This document shows positions 1-3,661 of a DNA stretch of 6,545 bases, piece after piece; the stretch's first letter is position 1; each line of letters opens with the position of its first letter. Origin of the DNA: an uncultured Devosia sp. (GTDB lineage Bacteria > Pseudomonadota > Alphaproteobacteria > Rhizobiales > Devosiaceae); the NCBI GenBank assembly GCA_946480655.1, contig CAMLKN010000130.1, positions 1 through 6,545 on the forward strand, in the 5' to 3' direction. Position numbers and translations under genes: made by a program. Under the pieces are notes generated by a model. The model had not been told where the DNA came from, did no database searches, and saw only the letters and a list, made by a program, of their open reading frames with translations.

Positions 1-2
1 CC

Positions 3-419
3 GACCGTATCCGTCACGCCCTTTCCTTCGAACTCATCGGCATCCTGATCGCGACTCCACTGGGCGCGTTCGTGTTCCAGCTGCATGCCGGGGACAGCGC
101 CGTCATCGTCGTGGGCAGTGCCACCGTCGCCATGCTGTGGAACTATGTCTACAACCTTGGCTTCGACCATGCCTTGAAGGCGCTTGGCCGTTCCACCGAG
201 AAGACCCTGGCCCTGCGCATCCTGCACGCGGTCATGTTCGAGATCGGCCTGCTGCTCATGCTGATGCCGCTGATCGCGCTCTATCTGGGCATCACGCTTT
301 GGGAAGCGCTGCTCATGGATTTCGCCTTCGCCCTCTTCTACATGGGCTATGCGCTGGTCTTTAACTGGGCCTATGACCGGGTGTTCCCGCTGCCGGAGTG
401 GCTGGCGGAAAAGGCCTAA
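3..419 (+). CDS. PACE family multidrug/polyamine efflux transporter (5'-truncated by window edge)
   Basis: Inner-membrane protein of the proteobacterial antimicrobial compound efflux (PACE, 'bacterial transmembrane pair') family, which exports small cationic compounds such as chlorhexidine or short diamines in exchange for protons. The reading frame is open from the window edge, giving 138 visible residues, and only about 5-10 N-terminal residues should be missing for a family of roughly 140-150. Both halves of the tandem pair carry the family motifs: RIRHALSFE (residues 2-10) and WNYVYNLGFD (46-55) in the first pair, RILHAVMFE (72-80) and FYMGYALVFNWAYD (112-125) in the second. Glu10 matches the membrane-embedded Glu15 of AceI that is needed for proton coupling. 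Four hydrophobic helices are visible (about 9-26, 33-50, 74-96, 101-121). A GTG at 72 is not the start, because it would delete the first motif. Its TAA overlaps the TAG of the convergent acetyltransferase. The substrate cannot be read from sequence. Confidence 0.93.
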   Translation, partial: DRIRHALSFELIGILIATPLGAFVFQLHAGDSAVIVVGSATVAMLWNYVYNLGFDHALKALGRSTEKTLALRILHAVMFEIGLLLMLMPLIALYLGITLWEALLMDFAFALFYMGYALVFNWAYDRVFPLPEWLAEKA

Positions 420-871
420 CCGGGCAAACGAGCCAAAAGGGTCGCGCTATCAGCCGAAAAGGCTATGGCGCGGTCATTTTCCTGCCCGACCGCAAACCCC
501 AGGCGACGGTGGAGGCGCAGCGAGAGCACATTGTCGCGCCGCACATGGCTCTCGAGCCGGGTGGCGCCAAGGCGCTTTACCAGAGCCGACATTTCCCGGC
601 CGAGCGCGGCAGTGACGGCGGCGTTCCGATGCTCGGGATGAATGGCAAGGCCACCAACGAACCAGGCCTGGTCCGCAAGCGGCCAGAGATAGCCATAGGC
701 GACGAGAAGGCCATCGCGGCGGAGGACGCACCATTCCGAACGCAGGATCGACGTCTCCAGCGCCACACGATGCGCTTGAGGGTCGAGCGGGCCGCCGTCG
801 GGCGAGCGCAGAACCAGCAGGTCGAGCGCCAGAACCTCATCGACCGACGGACGAGCGGTTTCCGCGCTCAT
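416..871 (-). CDS. GNAT family N-acetyltransferase-like protein with a degenerate acetyl-CoA loop
   Basis: A 151-residue protein whose C-terminal half follows the GNAT pattern: strand 4 ([12 protein letters not shown], 71-82), helix 3 (84-101), a strand around RLESHV (105-110), and the helix-4/strand-6 signature [13 protein letters not shown] (114-126). GNAT enzymes move acetyl from acetyl-CoA to an amine on a small molecule or protein; the acceptor here cannot be inferred. The usual pyrophosphate-binding R-G-x-G-I-G/A reads R82-N-A-A-V-T, so both glycines are replaced. The residues before 50 are less conserved in style. The start is the ATG at 869-871, which overlaps the ispG stop as ATGA; the Shine-Dalgarno match is weak (GGCGGA directly before it), so translational coupling to ispG is likely. 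The TAG stop shares CTAA with the PACE stop on the other strand. It could be a catalytically altered or non-acetyl-CoA GNAT. Confidence 0.82.
   Translation of the reverse strand: MSAETARPSVDEVLALDLLVLRSPDGGPLDPQAHRVALETSILRSEWCVLRRDGLLVAYGYLWPLADQAWFVGGLAIHPEHRNAAVTAALGREMSALVKRLGATRLESHVRRDNVLSLRLHRRLGFAVGQENDRAIAFSADSATLLARLPG
440..480 (+). terminator. Intrinsic terminator of the PACE gene, inside the opposing GNAT coding region
   Basis: Starting 20 nt past the PACE stop, bases 440-455 pair with 461-475 around a GAAAA loop (456-460). The stem has 15 base pairs with one bulged C (451) and three G-U wobbles, and is followed by A then TTTT (477-480). The wobbles become A-C mismatches when read on the - strand, so the hairpin is much stronger in the + direction. 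A CTTTT also follows on the - side, but termination there would cut the acetyltransferase mRNA before its stop codon. The element overlaps codons for about residues 131-144 of the acetyltransferase. The pairing was found by eye; no folding energy was calculated. Confidence 0.65.
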
Positions 872-2109
872 TCCGCCGCGTTCTGCTTGCCGGTACCGAA
901 CTTGCGCTCGATATAGTCGGCGACCATGACCTTGAACTGGTCGGCCACGTCGGCGCCGCGCAGCGTCGCGACCTTTTCACCATCGACGAAGACCGGCGCT
1001 GCCGGGGTTTCACCCGTTCCGGGAAGCGAGATGCCGATATTGGCATGCTTGCTCTCACCCGGCCCGTTGACGATGCAGCCCATCACCGCCACCGACAGCG
1101 TCTCGACGCCCGGATAGCGCTCGCGCCATTCGGGCATGGAGGTGTTGAGGTGGTCCTGGATCTCCTTGGCCAGGGTCTGGAACGTCGTCGACGTGGTGCG
1201 TCCACAACCCGGACAGGCCGCCACCACCGGCAGGAACTGGCGGAAGCCCATGGTCTGCAGCAGTTCCTGGGCGACCTTGACTTCCGTGGTGCGATCGCCA
1301 CCCGGCTCGGGGGTGAGCGAAATGCGGATCGTGTCGCCAATGCCCTGCTGCAGGAGAATGCCCAGGGCCGCCGAGGAGGCGACAATGCCCTTCGAGCCCA
1401 TGCCAGCTTCGGTCAACCCCAGATGCAGTGCATAGTCGCAGCGGGCGGCAAGGTCCTGATAGACGGCGATCAGGTGCTGGACGTCGGAGACCTTTGTCGA
1501 AAGCAGGATCTTGTTGCGACCCATGCCCAGCTCTTCGGCACGCGCCGCGGACAGCAGAGCCGACTGGATGATGGCCTCGCGCTGCACGGCCGCGGCAGAA
1601 ATCGGATTGGGCGACGCGGCGTTTTCGTCCATCAGGCGGGTAAGAAGCTCCTCGTCGAGCGAGCCCCAGTTGACGCCGATGCGGACGGGCTTGTCGTATT
1701 TATTGGCGATCTCGATGAGCGTCGCGAACTGCGTGTCCCGCTTGGCCTTGAAGCCGACATTGCCCGGATTGATGCGGTACTTGGCCAGCGCCTCGGCACA
1801 GGCCGGATGATCGGTGAGGAGCTTGTGGCCGATATAGTGGAAGTCGCCGACCAGCGGCACGTCATAGCCCATGAAGGCGAGGCGATCGCGGATGATCGGG
1901 ACAGCGGCCGCCGACTCGTCCCGGTCGACGGTGATGCGCACAATTTCCGAACCGGCGCGGGCCAGCTGCATGACCTGCTTGACCGTCGCGTCGATGTCGG
2001 CCGTGTCGGTATTGGTCATGGATTGCACGACCACCGGGGCGCCGCCACCCACCATGACGCCACCCACATTGACACCCACCGACTGCCTGCGCGGCGCTGG
2101 ACCGGCCAT
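868..2109 (-). CDS. ispG: IspG (GcpE), 4-hydroxy-3-methylbut-2-enyl diphosphate synthase
   Basis: This iron-sulfur enzyme performs the next-to-last step of the MEP isoprenoid pathway: reductive ring opening of 2-C-methyl-D-erythritol 2,4-cyclodiphosphate to HMBPP, with electrons from flavodoxin or ferredoxin, in the cytoplasm. The 413-residue protein has the N-terminal TIM-barrel hallmarks ([18 protein letters not shown], 25-42; VRITVDR, 57-63; VPLVGDFHY, 84-92; RINPGN, 112-117; [11 protein letters not shown], 142-152) and the C-terminal cluster domain. Predicted [4Fe-4S] ligands are Cys299 and Cys302 (ACPGCGR), Cys345 ([10 protein letters not shown]) and Glu352, equivalent to E. coli Cys270, Cys273, Cys305 and Glu312. 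The Cys302-Cys345 spacing is 43 against 32 in E. coli, an extended form I associate with alphaproteobacteria. The start at 2109 is supported by GAGG six bases upstream. It is the first gene of a unit with the overlapping GNAT gene. A long open frame on the other strand (1045-2145) is a codon-bias shadow. Confidence 0.97.
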   Translation of the reverse strand: MAGPAPRRQSVGVNVGGVMVGGGAPVVVQSMTNTDTADIDATVKQVMQLARAGSEIVRITVDRDESAAAVPIIRDRLAFMGYDVPLVGDFHYIGHKLLTDHPACAEALAKYRINPGNVGFKAKRDTQFATLIEIANKYDKPVRIGVNWGSLDEELLTRLMDENAASPNPISAAAVQREAIIQSALLSAARAEELGMGRNKILLSTKVSDVQHLIAVYQDLAARCDYALHLGLTEAGMGSKGIVASSAALGILLQQGIGDTIRISLTPEPGGDRTTEVKVAQELLQTMGFRQFLPVVAACPGCGRTTSTTFQTLAKEIQDHLNTSMPEWRERYPGVETLSVAVMGCIVNGPGESKHANIGISLPGTGETPAAPVFVDGEKVATLRGADVADQFKVMVADYIERKFGTGKQNAAE

Positions 2110-2115
2110 CTTGAA

Positions 2116-2119
2116 CCTC
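2116..2119 (-). promoter_or_regulatory. Shine-Dalgarno of ispG
   Basis: The - strand reads GAGG, then six bases (TTCAAG), then ATG at 2107-2109. The spacing is ideal, and it fixes the ispG start. Confidence 0.7.
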
Positions 2120-2128
2120 GAAATTCGC

Positions 2129-2156
2129 TTCCCTCTGGGAAATAGGCCTTCCCTCT
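2129..2156 (-). repeat. Direct repeat AGAGGGAA flanking the ispG -10 region
   Basis: Two exact copies of AGAGGGAA (- strand; TTCCCTCT on + at 2129-2136 and 2149-2156) lie 20 bp apart start to start, about two helical turns. One copy sits in the promoter spacer and the other at the expected transcription start. A TTCCC (- strand) just before the second copy could pair with either GGGAA, as TTCCC-AGA-GGGAA or as GGGAA-N7-TTCCC. This could be a tandem operator or a small leader hairpin. No known regulator motif is recognised. Confidence 0.4.
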
Positions 2157-2167
2157 ACACCTGGCAA
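2139..2167 (-). promoter_or_regulatory. Candidate sigma-70 promoter for ispG
   Basis: On the - strand, TTGCCA (2167-2162) is followed by exactly 17 bases and then TATTTC (2144-2139). The -35 matches TTGACA at five of six positions. The -10 region, read as CTATTT, matches the alphaproteobacterial CTATAT form at five of six. Transcription would begin near 2132-2134, leaving a leader of about 25 nt before the ispG ATG with its GAGG. It is the best promoter-like pair I found in the gap between the divergent genes; it was found by eye and is unscored. Confidence 0.4.
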
Positions 2168-2248
2168 CCGGACATTGGCGTGACGGAATGCGCCATTTCG
2201 TGATCGGGCCGGACTTGAACCTGCACTGCGCAGGACCATTTTAGCTGC

Positions 2249-2542
2249 ATGATGAACATGCTCCTCCCCCGCCTGATCCTGTTCCGCAAGGAAGTCGTGC
2301 AGCTCTGGAAGGCATTCTTCTCGCCGCACACGCCGCTCTATTTGAAGGCCGCAACGCTGTTCGCCGCCTTCTACCTGGTCAACCCGATCGACATCCTGCC
2401 CGACTTCATCCCGTTCCTGGGTTGGGTCGATGATATCGTGCTGGTGCCCATGATGGTGAGCTGGATCGTCTCGCGTCTGCCGGTGCCGGTCTATGCTGGC
2501 AAATACGGCAAGACCGTCGATGGCAAGGCGCGGCGTCTCTAG
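2249..2542 (+). CDS. YkvA/DUF1232 family small membrane-associated protein
   Basis: A 97-residue protein of the DUF1232 (YkvA) family, whose function is not established. The family core is clear: two hydrophobic stretches (about 31-45 and 61-77) around the motif YLVNPIDILPDFIPFLGWVDD (42-62), with the conserved NPIDxxPDFIP and terminal Asp-Asp pair. The N-terminal segment (about 6-26) is amphipathic, and the C terminus is basic. Three closely spaced ATGs (2249, 2252, 2258) are possible starts. AGGA at 2232-2235 is 13 bases from the first, a little far, so the exact start is uncertain by up to three residues. It is divergent from ispG. Its TAG overlaps the TAG of a doubtful small ORF on the other strand at a shared CTAG. 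Confidence 0.88.
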   Translation: MMNMLLPRLILFRKEVVQLWKAFFSPHTPLYLKAATLFAAFYLVNPIDILPDFIPFLGWVDDIVLVPMMVSWIVSRLPVPVYAGKYGKTVDGKARRL

Positions 2543-2730
2543 GCGCCCGCGCCCCGATTTGACTTTCCGGCCCATATGGCCATGATGGCGCCCATGAACA
2601 CGCTTTCCGCATCATCCTGCCGGTTCCTTACACGCCTCAGCCAGGCAGGCTGATCGCCTGGTGTTGCCACCTGCCCACGGGCAAGCGCGACACCAGGATT
2701 GCTGAACACCGTCCCCAAAAGTTCCGACAT
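2539..2730 (-). CDS. Doubtful small ORF, 63 residues, no recognised family
   Basis: It fills most of the 245-bp space between the YkvA gene and the next rightward unit. The ATG at 2728-2730 has GGAG five bases upstream, and the ORF ends exactly on the stop of the YkvA gene (CTAG shared), as seen for real genes at the PACE/GNAT junction. The product begins MSELLGTVFSNPG, has a basic middle (WLRRVRNRQDD, 30-40) and a short hydrophobic patch (SVFMGAIMAIWAG, 43-55). Against it: third-position GC is about two thirds by my count, lower than expected for a gene in this window; no domain is recognisable; and a longer in-frame start (2868) would run into the 2788 gene. It may be chance or a decayed gene. 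Confidence 0.33.
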   Translation of the reverse strand: MSELLGTVFSNPGVALARGQVATPGDQPAWLRRVRNRQDDAESVFMGAIMAIWAGKSNRGAGA

Positions 2731-2737
2731 GCCCGCT

Positions 2738-2756
2738 CCATGCGCCTTGCGCATGG
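2738..2756. repeat. Perfect palindrome CCATGCGC-CTT-GCGCATGG
   Basis: Eight-base arms (2738-2745 and 2749-2756) flank a three-base CTT. The right arm with the two bases before it gives TTGCGCATG (2747-2755), which is repeated exactly at 2760-2768, 13 bp further on. The element lies 31 bp upstream of the 2788 gene. It also abuts the - strand small ORF, where the end of the arm supplies the first two G of its GGAG ribosome site. No T-run follows, so it is not an intrinsic terminator. An operator, or a hairpin covering the ribosome site, is more likely. Confidence 0.5.
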
Positions 2757-2775
2757 CGTTTGCGCATGCCTGTCC

Positions 2776-2779
2776 GAGG
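2776..2779 (+). promoter_or_regulatory. Shine-Dalgarno that sets the 2788 start
   Basis: GAGG stands eight bases before the ATG at 2788. It favours that start over the in-frame ATG at 2740, which lies inside the palindrome and lacks a good site. Confidence 0.6.
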
Positions 2780-2787
2780 CAACTCCC

Positions 2788-2997
2788 ATGACTTTCAAAT
2801 ATTCCGTCACCCTGCCCATCAGCGGCGGCAACAAGCTGCGCCGCTTCCAGGACTGGGCCAACCAGCACCTGCCCGAGTTGAGCTACAGCCTGCCCTACCA
2901 GACCCCGATCAAGACCGAGACCATGACGGTCCGCCTCCGATCGCTTGAGGATCGGGCGCGGCTCCTCGACCTCGTTACCCGTTCGCCCCTGGTCTGA
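2788..2997 (+). CDS. Conserved-looking 69-residue protein of unknown function
   Basis: I do not recognise this family. The 69-residue product starts MTFKYSVTLPISGGNK. By eye it alternates as strand (3-10), helix (15-27, FQDWANQHLP region), strand (31-36), strand (43-51, ETMTVRLRS) and helix (52-65, LEDRARLLDLVTR). That beta-alpha-beta-beta-alpha order could be a small ferredoxin-like or RNA-binding-type fold, but this is only inference. It has no Cys, no His cluster and no membrane segment; expected location is the cytoplasm. A starting ATG with GAGG eight bases upstream and a next gene only 10 bases away support a real coding gene. Its TGA overlaps the GAGGG ribosome site of the CxxC protein that follows, so translation of the two is probably coupled. 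It looks like the first gene of a three-gene unit ending in an Rnk-type factor. Confidence 0.7.
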   Translation: MTFKYSVTLPISGGNKLRRFQDWANQHLPELSYSLPYQTPIKTETMTVRLRSLEDRARLLDLVTRSPLV

Positions 2998-3007
2998 GGG
3001 CAGGGAT

Positions 3008-3172
3008 ATGCAGATATTGCGCTTTTGCCGCTCCTGCAGCGGCCCGCGACCCCGGGCGGCCCGGCGCTGCCCCTGGTGCCACCGATCCTATGCTGCCCCG
3101 GCAGCCCGACCCGAGCACCTGTTTGCCAGTTTCGAACTCCGAAACGACCGGCCGGCGGGAGGCAAGACATGA
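3008..3172 (+). CDS. 54-residue double-CxxC (zinc-ribbon-like) microprotein
   Basis: This short gene has GAGGG (2996-3000) seven bases before its ATG. It begins 10 nt after the previous stop and ends in an ATGA overlap with the rnk-like start at 3169, strong positional evidence that it is translated. The product reads MQILRFCRSC at the N terminus, with Cys7-x2-Cys10, ten residues, then Cys21-x2-Cys24 (CPWC). That is the ligand layout of a one-zinc ribbon. The loop between the pairs is rich in Arg and Pro (12-20), suited to nucleic-acid or polymerase contact. The tail (29-54) is Ala/Pro-rich and then polar. I know no named family for it. The coupling to an RNA polymerase-binding factor suggests a transcription-related accessory role, which is inference. 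Alternatively it is simply a leader peptide that delivers ribosomes to rnk. Confidence 0.62.
   Translation: MQILRFCRSCSGPRPRAARRCPWCHRSYAAPAARPEHLFASFELRNDRPAGGKT
3157..3162 (+). promoter_or_regulatory. Shine-Dalgarno that sets the rnk-like start
   Basis: GGGAGG is six bases before the ATG at 3169. This selects that start over the in-frame ATG at 3025, whose extra 48 residues are a low-complexity, Pro-rich reading of the preceding gene. Confidence 0.75.
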
Positions 3173-3627
3173 CCACGATTTCACTGAGCGAATGGACCCA
3201 GTCGCCCGAGATCGTCATGGGCAAGGAGGAGCACAAACGGTTGACCGTCGTTGCCCTCACCAATCTGGGCGAACGGGGGGACAATACCGATTTCCTGCTC
3301 TATGAGCTCGATCGCGCCCGCATTGTCCCCGACGCCATGCTGCCCTCCGACGTTGTGCGCATCGGCAGCATGGTGCGCTACCGGCTCATGCCGGGGCTCG
3401 AACGCACGGTGAAACTGGTCATGCCAGATGGCGCGGCCGCCGAGCCGGATGGCTACCGCCTCTCCGTCACCTCCGATCACGGGGCGGCCCTGATCGGCAC
3501 GCGGCCCGGCCACGTCATGGTCTGGGTCAGCCCCGAGGGCACGATGCAGCGCCTCGAGGTGATCAAGGTGGCCAACAGTGGCAACCGACCTGATCCCGGG
3601 CATGATCCAGGCCCGCAGGCGGCCTGA
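3169..3627 (+). CDS. rnk: Rnk-type nucleoside diphosphate kinase regulator, GreA/GreB superfamily
   Basis: A 152-residue cytoplasmic protein. Members of this family bind RNA polymerase near the secondary channel; E. coli Rnk also affects nucleoside diphosphate kinase levels. A short N-terminal helical segment (about 19-53) lines up with E. coli Rnk at ELDRARIVPDAMLPSDVV (46-63; Rnk has ELDRAQ..., MPHDVV). It is followed by the FKBP-like domain of Gre factors (68-135), with SMVRYR (67-72), LSVTSDHGAALIG (98-110), GHVMVWVSPEG (114-124) and LEVIKV (129-134). The coiled coil is far shorter than in GreA/GreB, so cleavage stimulation is not expected. The C-terminal tail (136-152) is Gly/Pro-rich and probably disordered. 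It is the last gene of a compact unit, overlaps the CxxC microprotein gene by ATGA, and is followed at once by a terminator. The E. coli role may not carry over to this organism. Confidence 0.85.
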   Translation: MTTISLSEWTQSPEIVMGKEEHKRLTVVALTNLGERGDNTDFLLYELDRARIVPDAMLPSDVVRIGSMVRYRLMPGLERTVKLVMPDGAAAEPDGYRLSVTSDHGAALIGTRPGHVMVWVSPEGTMQRLEVIKVANSGNRPDPGHDPGPQAA

Positions 3628-3633
3628 AAATGG

Positions 3634-3660
3634 AAAGGCCCGGATTGCTCCGGGCCTTTT
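3634..3660. terminator. Bidirectional intrinsic terminator between rnk and pyc
   Basis: Ten-base arms AAAGGCCCGG (3634-3643) and CCGGGCCTTT (3650-3659) pair perfectly around ATTGCT, and the + strand continues to TTTT at 3657-3660. On the - strand the same hairpin ends in CCTTT. It begins seven bases after the rnk stop and ends two bases before the pyc stop, so it serves both convergent genes. Confidence 0.92.
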
Positions 3661-3661
3661 G

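Noticed and set aside
1045..2145. 366-codon open frame on the + strand across ispG
   Set aside because: It is exactly antisense to a well-conserved ispG, with no family pattern. High third-position GC keeps opposite frames open.
1862..2575. 237-codon - strand frame across the ispG/YkvA gap
   Set aside because: It overlaps the first third of ispG in another frame and is antisense to the whole YkvA gene. Its product is low-complexity and charged.
2569..2581. GGCC-CATAT-GGCC inverted repeat after the YkvA gene as a terminator
   Set aside because: Only four-base arms and no T-run follow.
2559..2587. TTGACT as a -35 box for the rnk micro-operon
   Set aside because: No acceptable -10 sequence occurs at 16-18 bases, and the site is more than 200 bp from the first gene.
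2740..2787. N-terminal extension of the 69-residue protein from the ATG at 2740
   Set aside because: This ATG lies inside the palindrome without a good ribosome site; the ATG at 2788 has GAGG at eight bases.
3025..3168. 48-residue N-terminal extension of the Rnk-type protein
   Set aside because: It is Pro/Cys-rich, has no family counterpart and is an off-frame reading of the CxxC gene; GGGAGG points to 3169.
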